From assembly GCF_021495345.1 (NCBI RefSeq), contig NZ_CP099397.1, forward strand, positions 4,154,001 to 4,218,000: 64,000 bases of DNA, written 5' to 3'. The notes beneath the pieces were generated by a model, which was not told where the DNA came from, did no database searches, and saw only the letters and a program-made list of their open reading frames with translations. Positions 33,184 through 41,709 of this stretch are shown here, in pieces. Position 1 is the stretch's first letter. Each line of letters begins with the position of its first letter. The stretch is from Pseudomonas hydrolytica. Its GTDB lineage: Bacteria > Pseudomonadota > Gammaproteobacteria > Pseudomonadales > Pseudomonadaceae. The translations under genes were made by a program, and so were the position numbers.

Positions 33184-33948
33184 ATGAGCGAAACCACCGA
33201 CAGCCAGACCGCCGAACGACTGCAGGCCCTGCACCAGCAGGGCTTCGTGCTGTTGCCCGGCGTGCTGGATGCGCCGCGCGTCGCGGCAGTGCGCGCCGCC
33301 ATCGACGCCCTGCGCCCCATCCACTGGGACTACCAGGGCAGCCTCGATCACTACAAGTGCGTGTTCAACCGCAACCCGTTCTGGCTGCCCTACCTCGACC
33401 TGCCGCCGGTGATCGAGCTGGCCGAAGCGGCGCTGGGCGACGACTGCCACGTGATCGGTCAGACCGCCTGGCGCTGTCATCCGGGCTTCGTCGGCAGCGA
33501 GCTGCATCTGGACCATCTGCCCATGGCGTTGCCACCAAGCCTGCTGGACGACCCGGCCTTCGAGCTGCCGATGCAGATCTGCACCGCCCAGCTCTACCTG
33601 AACGACATCGACGCCGAGCTCGCCCCCACCCGGGTGATTCCCGGCAGCCACCGCGCCGGACGACCGCCCGTGGCCGGCGAGCGTGACTGGCGCGGCCGCG
33701 AGCCCGAGCCGATCTTCTGCCGCGCCGGCGACCTGCTGTTCTTTCGCAGCGAGCTGTGGCATGCCGGCAGCCCCAACCTGAGCCCCACGCGCAGCCGCTA
33801 CATGCTGCAGATCCACTATGGCCGGCGCATGGTGGCGCAGAAGTTCTCGCCCTATCTCGCGTTTCGCTTCGACCCGGCGGTGCTGGCCGCCTGCACGCCG
33901 CGCCAGCGGCGCCTGCTGGGCGAACATGCCGAGGCCGAGTACGACTGA
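33184..33948 (+). CDS. Phytanoyl-CoA dioxygenase (PhyH) family protein
   Basis: The product is 254 aa, a non-haem Fe(II)/2-oxoglutarate oxygenase. The facial triad is readable as His108-x-Asp110 (ELHLDHL) and His193 (SELWHAGS), and an Arg (SPTRSRY) about 10 residues later should bind 2-oxoglutarate. The double-stranded beta-helix is complete. The substrate is unknown. It starts 100 bases after the RpiR gene in the same direction, so read-through from the cyanophycin operon is possible; a hydroxylated Asp or Arg product is speculation. No terminator was seen between them. Confidence 0.82.
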   Translation: MSETTDSQTAERLQALHQQGFVLLPGVLDAPRVAAVRAAIDALRPIHWDYQGSLDHYKCVFNRNPFWLPYLDLPPVIELAEAALGDDCHVIGQTAWRCHPGFVGSELHLDHLPMALPPSLLDDPAFELPMQICTAQLYLNDIDAELAPTRVIPGSHRAGRPPVAGERDWRGREPEPIFCRAGDLLFFRSELWHAGSPNLSPTRSRYMLQIHYGRRMVAQKFSPYLAFRFDPAVLAACTPRQRRLLGEHAEAEYD

Positions 33949-34034
33949 TCGCCGTCACGTTTGCGACCTTCGGCCAATCCCAGCCGGCCCAGCGCTGTGT
34001 TTAGCTGACCGCCATCCCCACACAAGGACGGTCG

Positions 34035-34880
34035 ATGTCGCCGCGCATACTGCTGCTCACTGCCCTGGCCATGCTGGCCTTCGCCGGCAACTCGCTGCTG
34101 TGCCGCCTGGCCCTGCGCGAGACGGCCATCGACGCCGCCAGCTTCACCGCCCTTCGCCTGGTCTCCGGCGCCCTGGTGCTATGGCTGCTGCTGCGCCTGC
34201 GCAACCCAAGGCCGGCGCTGGCGGGCAACTGGGCGGGCGCGCTGGCCCTGTTCACCTACGCCGCGGCGTTCTCCTTCGCCTACCTGCAGCTGGAAACCGG
34301 CGTGGGCGCCCTGCTGCTGTTCGGTGCCGTGCAGCTGAGCATGCTGGCCTGGGGCCTGTGGCGCGGAGAACGCCTCGGCCTTGCCGCCGCGCTGGGTACC
34401 GCCCTGGCAGCAGGCGGCCTGCTCGCCCTGTTGCTGCCAGGTGCCAGCGCACCGCCGCTGACGGCCGCGCTGCTGATGCTGCTGGCCGGTGTCGCCTGGG
34501 GTGGCTACTCGCTGCTTGGCCGTGGCCAGGGCGACGCGCTGGCGATGACCGCCGGCAACTTCCTGCGCGCCGCACCGCTGGCCGCGCCGCTGGTGCTGGC
34601 GCTGCTGCCGCAGCTGAACTGGGATGCCCCGGGCCTGCTCTACGCGCTGCTGTCCGGCGCGGTCACCTCGGGCGTCGGCTACGCCATCTGGTACAGCGCC
34701 CTGCCCGGTCTGCGCGCCAGCCAGGCTGCCACCGTCCAGCTCAGCGTGCCGATCCTGGCGGCGCTCGGCGGCAGCCTGCTGCTGGGCGAGAGCCTGACGC
34801 TGCGCCTGACGCTCAGCGCCGCCGCGGTGCTCGGCGGCATCGCCCTGGTGCTCGGCAGCCGGCAACGCGCCGGGAGCTAA
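34035..34880 (+). CDS. EamA/DMT-family transporter
   Basis: The product is 281 aa with ten hydrophobic helices in two EamA repeats (LLTALAMLAFAGNSLLCRLA at the N-terminus; TAALLMLLAGVAWGGYSLLG in the middle). It is an inner-membrane drug/metabolite transporter; the substrate is not predictable from sequence. AAGGACGG lies before the ATG. It probably belongs to a loose transcript with the PhyH gene and the lipoprotein gene. Confidence 0.85.
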   Translation: MSPRILLLTALAMLAFAGNSLLCRLALRETAIDAASFTALRLVSGALVLWLLLRLRNPRPALAGNWAGALALFTYAAAFSFAYLQLETGVGALLLFGAVQLSMLAWGLWRGERLGLAAALGTALAAGGLLALLLPGASAPPLTAALLMLLAGVAWGGYSLLGRGQGDALAMTAGNFLRAAPLAAPLVLALLPQLNWDAPGLLYALLSGAVTSGVGYAIWYSALPGLRASQAATVQLSVPILAALGGSLLLGESLTLRLTLSAAAVLGGIALVLGSRQRAGS

Positions 34881-34934
34881 AGCGGCTGACCGCGGTCTTC
34901 TATGCTGTAGTCCAATCCGCCAGGGAAGATCGCC

Positions 34935-35408
34935 ATGCCTCGCCTGCTTCGTCTGTGTTTCGTCGTCCTGCTCGCCGCTGCGCTGGGTGCCTGCGCCAGT
35001 TTCACCGAGCGCGACCCGCTGCGTATCGACCTGGTCGGCCTTGAGCCCCTGCCCGGCCAGGGCCTGGAGGTACGCTTCGCGGTCAAGCTGCGGGTGCAGA
35101 ACCCCAACGACCGTGCAGTGGACTTCAACGGCGTGGCGCTGGATCTGGAGGTCAACGGCCGGCCGCTGGCCAGCGGGGTGAGCGACCAGCGTGGCAGCGT
35201 GCCGCGTTTCGGCGAAACCCTGGTCAGCGTGCCGGTGAGCATTTCCGCCTTCTCGGCCATGCGCCAGGCCTGGGGCGCCAGCGGCTACCAGCCGGGCCAG
35301 GGCCTACCTTACGTGCTGCGCGGCAAGCTGGCCGGCGGCCTGTTCGGCACCCGCCGCTTCAGCGACAGCGGCACCCTGGACTGGCCGGAGCCGCCGCGCG
35401 GCTACTGA
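34935..35408 (+). CDS. LEA-type-2/WHy-domain lipoprotein
   Basis: The product is 157 aa. A lipobox LGAC (Cys at about residue 20) after a short hydrophobic signal predicts a lipoprotein. The rest is one WHy/LEA14 domain: GLEPLPGQGLEVRFAVKLRV, the QNPNDRAVDFNGVALDLEVN signature, and VPVSISAFS. Such proteins are linked to desiccation and cell-envelope stress. Its tail overlaps the convergent MocR gene by 7 bases. Confidence 0.85.
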   Translation: MPRLLRLCFVVLLAAALGACASFTERDPLRIDLVGLEPLPGQGLEVRFAVKLRVQNPNDRAVDFNGVALDLEVNGRPLASGVSDQRGSVPRFGETLVSVPVSISAFSAMRQAWGASGYQPGQGLPYVLRGKLAGGLFGTRRFSDSGTLDWPEPPRGY

Positions 35409-36829
35409 CAGGCCGCCTGCAGCGCCAGACGCAGCTCGTCCAGCCCGGCCTGCAGGTCGTCGAGTTCGATGCAGCCGAAACCGAACAGCAGTCCGGCCTG
35501 CGCCGGCCCCTGATAGAAGGCGGCCAGCGAATCCAGGCCAATGCTGCGGCTGCGCATCTCGCTCGCCAGCCGCTCGGGATCGACACCTGGACGCAGCAGC
35601 GCCGCCAGATGGATGCCGGCCATCGGTACTATGGGCTGCAGCCAGGTCGCCAGATCGCCCTGCAGACGCAGCAGCAGATGCTCGCGGCGCTCGGCATACA
35701 GCCGCTGCATGCGTCGGGTATGCCGGGCGAACTCGCCACGTTCCATGAAATGCGCCAGCGCCAGTTGCTGCAGGCTGTCGCCGTGCCGGTCGCCAAGCAG
35801 TTTGGCCTGCACCAGCGCCTCGTGCAGCCCGGGCGGCATCAGCAGATAGCCGACCCGCTGCTGGGGATAGAGGGTCTTGGAGAAGGTCCCCAGATAGGCC
35901 ACCAGTCCGTGACGATCCAGGCTCTGCAGCGCCTCCAGCGGCCGCCCCTGAAAGCGGAACTCGCCGTCGTAGTCGTCCTCGATGATCAGCACCCGGTGCT
36001 CGCGCGCCCACTCCAGCAACGCCAGGCGCCGCGCCAGGCTCATCGGCATGCCCAGCGGAAACTGATGCGAAGGTGTGACGTAGACCAGGCGCACGTTGGC
36101 CGGCAGCAGGTCCACGCGCAGCCCCTCGTCATCCACCGGCACGCCGATCACCTCGGCCCCGGCACTCTGGAAACAGCTGCGCGCAGGGGTGTAACCGGGT
36201 TCCTCCATGGCCACCCGATCGCCGGGCTCGAGCATCACCTGGGCCAGCAGGCTGAGGCCCTGCTGCGCGCCCTGGGTCACCAGCAGATCCTGCCAGTCGC
36301 AGCGCACCGCGCGGTTGAGCGCCAGATAGCGGGCAATGGCCTGGCGCAGCGCCGGCTGGCCCTGCACGCCGGCATAGAAGCCGCTGCCCTGGCTCATCTG
36401 GCGCAGCGCGTACTGCAGGCTGGTGCGCCAGGCAGCGAGGGGAAAGCGGCGCATGCTCACCGTGCCGCCGGCGAAGTTGTAGCGCCAGCCCTGCACCGGG
36501 CTGTCGAACGGCGCCACGGGCAGACGCCGCCAGCGCGCCGCGGGTTGCAGCAGGCTGGTGGCGGCACTGCGCGTGGGTGCGGCCGACTGCGCCAGGCTGC
36601 TGACGAAGGTGCCACTGCCGACCCGGGTGCTGGTGAAACCCTCGGCAAGCAGCTGCTCGTATGCCTCGCTGACCGTCTTGCGCGACACCTGCAGGCGCTC
36701 GGCCAGGTAGCGGCTCGGCGGCAGGCGTTCCCCCGCCTGCAGGCGGCCGCCAAGAATGGCCTCGCGCAACTGGCGATACAGCTGGGCGGCGAGGGGCTGG
36801 TCAGGGTCGATGCTCAGGTGCAGGTCCAT
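35402..36829 (-). CDS. MocR/PdxR-family regulator (GntR HTH fused to aminotransferase)
   Basis: The product is 475 aa from the ATG at 36829 (MDLHLSIDPDQPLAAQLYRQ), which follows GGAG. The GntR winged helix (residues 10-75, LPPSRYLAERLQVSRKTVSE) is followed by a class I/II aminotransferase-like domain with PLP lysine in YLGTFSKTLYPQQRVGY. These regulators use PLP and sometimes an amino compound to control transporters or PLP genes. The divergent neighbour is the AhpD-like gene at 36970, with an EamA exporter behind it; both are likely targets. Confidence 0.9.
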   Translation of the reverse strand: MDLHLSIDPDQPLAAQLYRQLREAILGGRLQAGERLPPSRYLAERLQVSRKTVSEAYEQLLAEGFTSTRVGSGTFVSSLAQSAAPTRSAATSLLQPAARWRRLPVAPFDSPVQGWRYNFAGGTVSMRRFPLAAWRTSLQYALRQMSQGSGFYAGVQGQPALRQAIARYLALNRAVRCDWQDLLVTQGAQQGLSLLAQVMLEPGDRVAMEEPGYTPARSCFQSAGAEVIGVPVDDEGLRVDLLPANVRLVYVTPSHQFPLGMPMSLARRLALLEWAREHRVLIIEDDYDGEFRFQGRPLEALQSLDRHGLVAYLGTFSKTLYPQQRVGYLLMPPGLHEALVQAKLLGDRHGDSLQQLALAHFMERGEFARHTRRMQRLYAERREHLLLRLQGDLATWLQPIVPMAGIHLAALLRPGVDPERLASEMRSRSIGLDSLAAFYQGPAQAGLLFGFGCIELDDLQAGLDELRLALQAACQ

Positions 36830-36969
36830 GTCGGGCTCCGGTGTGACGGCCCTAGCACAACAGATTGGCCTCCTGAATTTCAACGAAATTGGCTATTTCT
36901 GCAGTCCGTAGCGCCCACTACCCTGGCTGCAGTGCTCGCATGGCGCGAGCGGGATCAAGGAGACAGCTG

Positions 36970-37401
36970 ATGCGACTGAACTGGAGCAAGGCCTCGCCCC
37001 AGGCCTACAAGGCCATGCTTGGCCTGGAAGCGGTGCTCGAACAGAGCGGCCTCGAACTGCCCCTGCTGGAGCTGGTGCGTCTGCGCGCCTCGCAGCTCAA
37101 CGGCTGCGCCTACTGCGTGCAGATGCATGCCAATGACGCCCGTCGCGGTGGCGCCAGCGAGGCGCGTCTGCAGACGGTTTGCGTGTGGCGCGAAAGCGCG
37201 CACTTCACCGCTCGCGAACGAGCGGCATTGGCCTGGACCGAGAGCCTCACCCGCCTCAGCAGCCAGCACCCGAGCGACGCCGAATATGCCGAGCTGGGTG
37301 AGCATTTCGACGACGCCGAGATCGCCAACCTGACCCTGGCGGTGGCCACCATCAACGCCTGGAACCGCTTCGGCGTCGGTTTCGCACTCAAGGCCGAATG
37401 A
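36970..37401 (+). CDS. AhpD-like / carboxymuconolactone decarboxylase family protein
   Basis: The product is 143 aa from the ATG at 36970 (MRLNWSKASPQAYKAMLGLE) behind AAGGAGA. The all-helical CMD fold carries the AhpD redox motif Cys46-AY-Cys49 (NGCAYCVQMHANDARR). This suggests a peroxidase-associated disulfide reductase rather than a decarboxylase. It is divergent from the MocR regulator, an arrangement often seen in Pseudomonas. Its stop overlaps the longest possible start of the next gene by 4 bases. Confidence 0.85.
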   Translation: MRLNWSKASPQAYKAMLGLEAVLEQSGLELPLLELVRLRASQLNGCAYCVQMHANDARRGGASEARLQTVCVWRESAHFTARERAALAWTESLTRLSSQHPSDAEYAELGEHFDDAEIANLTLAVATINAWNRFGVGFALKAE

Positions 37402-37424
37402 CTCATCAGGCAAGGATGCACAGC

Positions 37425-38378
37425 ATGCCCGCGGCACTCGCCTACACCTGCCTGGCCCTGTCGATGCTGCTGGTCGGCGGCAACATCGCCGTCGGCAAGG
37501 CGATACTCGATGAGCTGCCGGTGTTTCTCTTCGCCCTGCTGCGTTTCGCCATCGCCTGCCTGGTGCTGGCCCCCGGCATGCTGCTGCCCGCCGTACGGCG
37601 GCAACTGGATCGCCAGGCGGCGGGCGGCCTGTTCCTGCAGGCGTTCTTCGGCTGCTTCCTGTTCAGCCTGTTCATCCTCCACGGGGTACGGCTGACCTCG
37701 GCCACCAGTGCCGGCATCGTGCTGAGCATCACCCCCAGCCTGGTGGCGTTGCTGGCGTGGCTGCTGCTGGGCGAACGCATCGCCGCGCGCAACAGCCTGG
37801 CCATCGGCCTGGCGATAGCCGGCATGGCCTTGCTCAATCTGCTCGAGAGCAGCCAGGGCGGCAGCGCCAGCCTGCTGGGCAACGCACTGGTGCTGGGGGC
37901 GGTGCTGTCCGAGGCGCTGTTCGCCATCTACTCGCGGCGCCTGTCGCTGAGCCTGCATCCCTGGGCCATGGCCTTTGGCGTCAATCTGGCGGGGCTGCTG
38001 CTGTTTCTGCCGCTGGCCTGGCCACAGGCGATGAGCTTCGACTGGCAGGCCCCGAGTTCCACCACCTGGCAGCTGCTGGGCTTCTACAGCCTCAGCGCCA
38101 GCGTGCTGTCGTTCCTGCTGTGGTACACCGGCATCAGCCGGGTAGCGGCCAATGTCGCCGGCCTGTTCATCGGCCTGATGCCGCTGAGCGCGGCGCTGGT
38201 AGGGGTATTCGCACTGGGCGAGCGCTTCGCCGCCAGCCACGCCCTGGGCATGGTGCTGGTGCTCGGCGCGATTGCGCTGGGTGCGTGGCCGGGGCGGCGC
38301 CCGTCCGGGTCAGCGATGGGAAGTCGGTTGCAGGCGCGCCAGGACAGCGCGCCCGTTGCGGACACCCCGGGCCGCTGA
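37425..38378 (+). CDS. EamA/DMT-family transporter
   Basis: The product is about 317 aa from the ATG at 37425 (MPAALAYTCLALSMLLVGGN), placed 8 bases after AAGGA; ATG 37398, overlapping the previous stop, is the alternative. Ten helices in two EamA repeats are followed by a polar tail. It is an inner-membrane metabolite exporter of unknown substrate, co-transcribed with the AhpD-like gene and probably under the divergent MocR regulator. Confidence 0.85.
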   Translation: MPAALAYTCLALSMLLVGGNIAVGKAILDELPVFLFALLRFAIACLVLAPGMLLPAVRRQLDRQAAGGLFLQAFFGCFLFSLFILHGVRLTSATSAGIVLSITPSLVALLAWLLLGERIAARNSLAIGLAIAGMALLNLLESSQGGSASLLGNALVLGAVLSEALFAIYSRRLSLSLHPWAMAFGVNLAGLLLFLPLAWPQAMSFDWQAPSSTTWQLLGFYSLSASVLSFLLWYTGISRVAANVAGLFIGLMPLSAALVGVFALGERFAASHALGMVLVLGAIALGAWPGRRPSGSAMGSRLQARQDSAPVADTPGR

Positions 38379-38406
38379 ATCAGCAGTCCCGGACGCCCTG
38401 CGCCGC

Positions 38407-39186
38407 TCAGCCGTGTTCGGCTACGCGGCGGCGGCAGGCTTCGCCGAAGGCCTGGAAGATCTTCACCGAATCCGGGTTGCTCGCCGCCTGCCATTCCGGG
38501 TGCCATTGCACGGCGAACAGGAACGGCGACAGGCTGGGGGCGTGAATGGCCTCGATCAGGCCGTCCTCGGCGCTGGCCAGCACCTCGAGGCCCTGGCCCA
38601 GATTGCGGATGGCCTGGCCATGCAGGGAATTCACGCGAATCTCCGGCTGGCCGAGCAACTCGGCGAACCAGCTGCCGGGCACCGGGTAAACCGCGTGGCG
38701 CGGTGCGTACTGCACCTCCACCGGGTCGTCCGGGTTTTCCCGATGGTCGTTGTAGCCGGGCTCGGCATAGACCTTCTGGAAGATGTCGCCGCCCAGGGCC
38801 ACGTTGATCTCCTGCATGCCGCGGCAGATGCCGAAGATCGGCAGGCCACGGGCGATGGCCGCGCGGATCAGCGGCAGGTCGAACAGGTCGCGATCGCGAT
38901 CCTGGCCCTTGTTCGGGGTTTCGTTCTCCTGGCCGTAGAGCGCCGGATCGATGTTGCTGCCGGCACCGGTCAGGTACACGCCGTCGGCCATGTCCAGATA
39001 CTGCTCGAGGTCATCCGTACCGCAGCAGGTGGGTACCAGCACCGGCACGCAACCGGAGAGCTCGACCAGAGGGCGGATGTATTTGTGGGTCATTACCTGA
39101 TAGTCGTGGCCCTTGCGCTCCTGAGCGCCCATGGACATCAACACGACGGGTTTGCGAGGGGTATTGCGGATCTTGTTGTCGGACAT
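38407..39186 (-). CDS. puuD: Gamma-glutamyl-gamma-aminobutyrate hydrolase family (PuuD/PauD)
   Basis: The product is 259 aa, a class I glutamine-amidotransferase-like C26 peptidase. The nucleophile is Cys121 in IFGICRGMQEINV, and the catalytic His is in AVQWHPEW near the C-terminus. VYLTGAGSNIDPALYG is typical of PuuD. It hydrolyses gamma-glutamyl-GABA in putrescine catabolism. No other pau/puu genes are adjacent, so the physiological substrate could differ. It has its own ~470-bp upstream region. Confidence 0.82.
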   Translation of the reverse strand: MSDNKIRNTPRKPVVLMSMGAQERKGHDYQVMTHKYIRPLVELSGCVPVLVPTCCGTDDLEQYLDMADGVYLTGAGSNIDPALYGQENETPNKGQDRDRDLFDLPLIRAAIARGLPIFGICRGMQEINVALGGDIFQKVYAEPGYNDHRENPDDPVEVQYAPRHAVYPVPGSWFAELLGQPEIRVNSLHGQAIRNLGQGLEVLASAEDGLIEAIHAPSLSPFLFAVQWHPEWQAASNPDSVKIFQAFGEACRRRVAEHG

Positions 39187-39654
39187 ACGTCACCTTGGGA
39201 CAGGCCGGGCCTGTCGTTGCTGTGCAGACCCGTGGCCAGCAGAACGTCGCTGCTGCCGCACTTGAGGCCTGTTTGGCTAACCCCGTGCACCGCAGCTCCT
39301 CCTGAGCCAGGGTGCCGCCTTCCGACGGCGGCTCGAACCGGGTCAGCTCCATCCAGAGAGGGGCCGCAGCAGGGCTGCCCGTTACCCGGTTCGGCAACGG
39401 AATCTGCTGCCAGTCTGCCCGAGCCGTAAAATATGTCAAACAAATAAGCAGGGTTTCGTTAAACAAACTTGCCGCACCGCTCAGCCTATAACCCCATGAA
39501 ACGGCGCACACAGCGGACAGGGCGGCATAAGCGCCCCGCCTGAAAGTCCAATATTTTTAACAATGCAGACCGGCATCCCTCACGGCAGCGCGGGCGGCCG
39601 AGGATAAAACCCTATACACTATGCGGTTTCTTAAAACGTCACCGAGGACACCCC
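39187..39654. other. 468-bp divergent intergenic region
   Basis: The region lies between puuD (minus) and yjdM (plus). An AT-rich stretch (39428-39475, containing AAATATGTCAAACAAATAAG and TTAAACAAACTTG) is a likely promoter/operator area for puuD. A CCCTATACACTATG segment near 39610 could be the -10 region for yjdM. No gene, hairpin terminator or known RNA was recognised. Confidence 0.4.
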
Positions 39655-39996
39655 TTGAGCACCCTGCCACCCTGCCCCAAGTGCAACTCCGAATACACCT
39701 ACCAGGACGGCGACCAGCTGGTCTGCCCCGAATGCGCCCATGAGTGGCAAGCCGGCGACGGCACCGAAGCAGCCGACGAAAGCCGTGTGATCAAGGACTC
39801 GGTGGGCAATGCGCTGCAGGACGGCGACAGCGTGACCGTGATCAAGGACCTCAAGGTCAAGGGCTCGTCGCTGGTGGTCAAGGTTGGCACCAAGGTGAAG
39901 AACATCCGCCTGGTGGATGGCGATCACGACATCGACTGCAAGATCGATGGCATCGGCGCGATGAAGCTCAAGTCGGAGTTCGTGCGCAAGGTCTGA
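39655..39996 (+). CDS. yjdM: PhnA/YjdM-family zinc-ribbon protein
   Basis: The product is 113 aa starting at TTG 39655 (GAGGACACCCC upstream). An N-terminal zinc ribbon with Cys7, Cys10, Cys24 and Cys27 is followed by the PhnA domain ([40 protein letters not shown]). Although named after alkylphosphonate genes, the family is not part of the phosphonate pathway and its function is unclear. It is short, conserved in length and independent of its neighbours. Confidence 0.92.
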   Translation: MSTLPPCPKCNSEYTYQDGDQLVCPECAHEWQAGDGTEAADESRVIKDSVGNALQDGDSVTVIKDLKVKGSSLVVKVGTKVKNIRLVDGDHDIDCKIDGIGAMKLKSEFVRKV

Positions 39997-40075
39997 CTCG
40001 CAAAGGGCGCATGCGGCCCCACACCCTCACGGAACTTGGCTAGCCTGAACACAGGCCATTCACGAGGGAACCGCC

Positions 40076-40801
40076 ATGCGCCATCTGCTGCTCGCTCTGC
40101 TGCTGTCGACTACAACGCTGCCTGCCGCGCAACCCTGGCGGGTGGTGGGCGACGAACAGTTCGCGCCCTACAGCTTCGTCACCGACGCGGACGACACGCC
40201 GCACGGCCTGGACGTGGAACTGGTCGATGCGGTGCTGCGCGAGGCCGGGGTCGCCTACGAAATCCGCCTCTACCCCTGGGAACGGGTCAAGCGCATGCTC
40301 GATCGCGGCGAGGTGCAGATGGCCTTTCAGTTCGCCGGCACCCCGCAGCGTCAGGAACAGTACGAGCTGGTCGGCCCGCTGCGCAGCGGCTCGACCGTGT
40401 TCATGACCACCGCCAAGACCGCCATCAGCGACTGGCAGACGCTGGACGATTTCGCCCCCTATGTCATCGGCCAGGTCCGCGGCTATGTCTACGAAGAGCA
40501 CTTCGACCGCGCCGACCTGGCGCGCGACACCAGCGCGCAGAATCCGCGCCAGCTGGTCTCGATGCTGCTGGCCGGCCGCATCGACATCATCGTCGGCGAC
40601 CGCGTGCAGCTGCAGTATTTCGTGCATGAGCAGCGCGCCCAGGATCAGGTGCGCATCCTGCCTCGCCCGCTGATCCAGATGCCGCGCTTCGTCGCCTTCG
40701 CCAAGGGCGACATCGAACGTGCCCGGCAATTCTCCGAGGCGCTGGTACGCCTGCGCAATGCCGGCAAGCTGGATGAAATCCAGCAGCGCTGGGCGCCGTG
40801 A
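40076..40801 (+). CDS. Periplasmic substrate-binding protein (SBP family 3)
   Basis: The product is 241 aa, with signal peptide MRHLLLALLLSTTTLPAAQP. The binding fold runs from WRVVGDEQFAPYSFV to the end, with HGLDVELVDAVLREAGV and VQMAFQFAGTPQRQEQYELV. No transporter genes adjoin it. It belongs to the orphan amino-acid-like binding proteins that often serve as sensors or feed unlinked permeases. Confidence 0.85.
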   Translation: MRHLLLALLLSTTTLPAAQPWRVVGDEQFAPYSFVTDADDTPHGLDVELVDAVLREAGVAYEIRLYPWERVKRMLDRGEVQMAFQFAGTPQRQEQYELVGPLRSGSTVFMTTAKTAISDWQTLDDFAPYVIGQVRGYVYEEHFDRADLARDTSAQNPRQLVSMLLAGRIDIIVGDRVQLQYFVHEQRAQDQVRILPRPLIQMPRFVAFAKGDIERARQFSEALVRLRNAGKLDEIQQRWAP

Positions 40802-40807
40802 GCGCCG

Positions 40808-41578
40808 CTACTGCACCGGCAGGAAGTTCAGCAGGAACAGGCTCTGCGCATAATTGGCCCCCATGCGTCGATAGCGTTCTTCCAGCACGTGGGTGAGCAG
40901 GTCCAGACGCGCCACCATCTTGCCGAACTCCACCGCATAGCTGAGGTTGCTGCCCTGCTCGGACACTTCGTTGGAGAGCAGCAGCGGCTGGCCACTGGCG
41001 TCGCGGCGCTGGCCGAGCATCCAGGCGGCCTTTTCCAGATTGCGCGCGGCATTGTGGATGAACTGCGCATTGAAGCTGTCGGTCAGGTAGAACTCGGTGC
41101 GCCCGCCATGCGCCGTCACCAGCATGCTGCCGATGGCATAGGTGAAGGCCGCCACCCGGTCGCCCTGAAAGCCCGGGCTCAGGGCGTAGTCGAGCGCGGC
41201 GACGTCGCGCCGGCCGCCCAGGGTCGGCCAGTCCAGGTTGTGTTCGATGGCATGCTGGATGGCGCGCTCGGCGGCGGCGCTGTCGGGGTGCGCATTCTTG
41301 CGCCATTCGCGCGGGTTGCGCTGGTACAGCTTGTTCATCAGCCGGTACAGGCTGTTGAGGTTGTTGCGCATGGCCAGGGTGGCCATGCGGTCCACGTCGG
41401 TCTGCAGCAGCTCGGCCGGTTTCACCGGGCTGCGCGTATGCAGGATCGAGTCGTTGTCCAGGCGACCGCTGCAACCGCCGATCAGCAGGAGCAAAGCCAG
41501 CCCGGGCAAGCACCGTTGCCAATACGCAACCGCCTTCGCTTGCCCGCCCCAGACGGCAGGCCCAGGCCTCGCTCCCAT
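40808..41578 (-). CDS. Conserved Pseudomonas lipoprotein, function unknown
   Basis: The product is 256 aa. The N-terminal signal has a lipobox LLIGGCSG (Cys at about residue 36). The mature protein is helical (ELLQTDVDRMATLAMRNNL, FIHNAARNLEKAAWMLGQRR), with a GSMLVTAHGGRTEFYLTDSF segment. No enzyme motif is recognised. It has a GGGAG ribosome site. It is convergent with the binding protein at 40076, the stop codons being 6 bases apart. Confidence 0.8.
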   Translation of the reverse strand: MGARPGPAVWGGQAKAVAYWQRCLPGLALLLLIGGCSGRLDNDSILHTRSPVKPAELLQTDVDRMATLAMRNNLNSLYRLMNKLYQRNPREWRKNAHPDSAAAERAIQHAIEHNLDWPTLGGRRDVAALDYALSPGFQGDRVAAFTYAIGSMLVTAHGGRTEFYLTDSFNAQFIHNAARNLEKAAWMLGQRRDASGQPLLLSNEVSEQGSNLSYAVEFGKMVARLDLLTHVLEERYRRMGANYAQSLFLLNFLPVQ

Positions 41579-41709
41579 CCTCTGGCTCCCTGGCTAGCCC
41601 GGGCCGGATTGGCGCGGGCATCACTCAGAAGCTCAGTAAAGCGCAAAATTTCCATCTGGCCCGTGCGGCAACGCATGAAAGCACCATCCGCCGCCGCGAC
41701 CGGGCCGAC

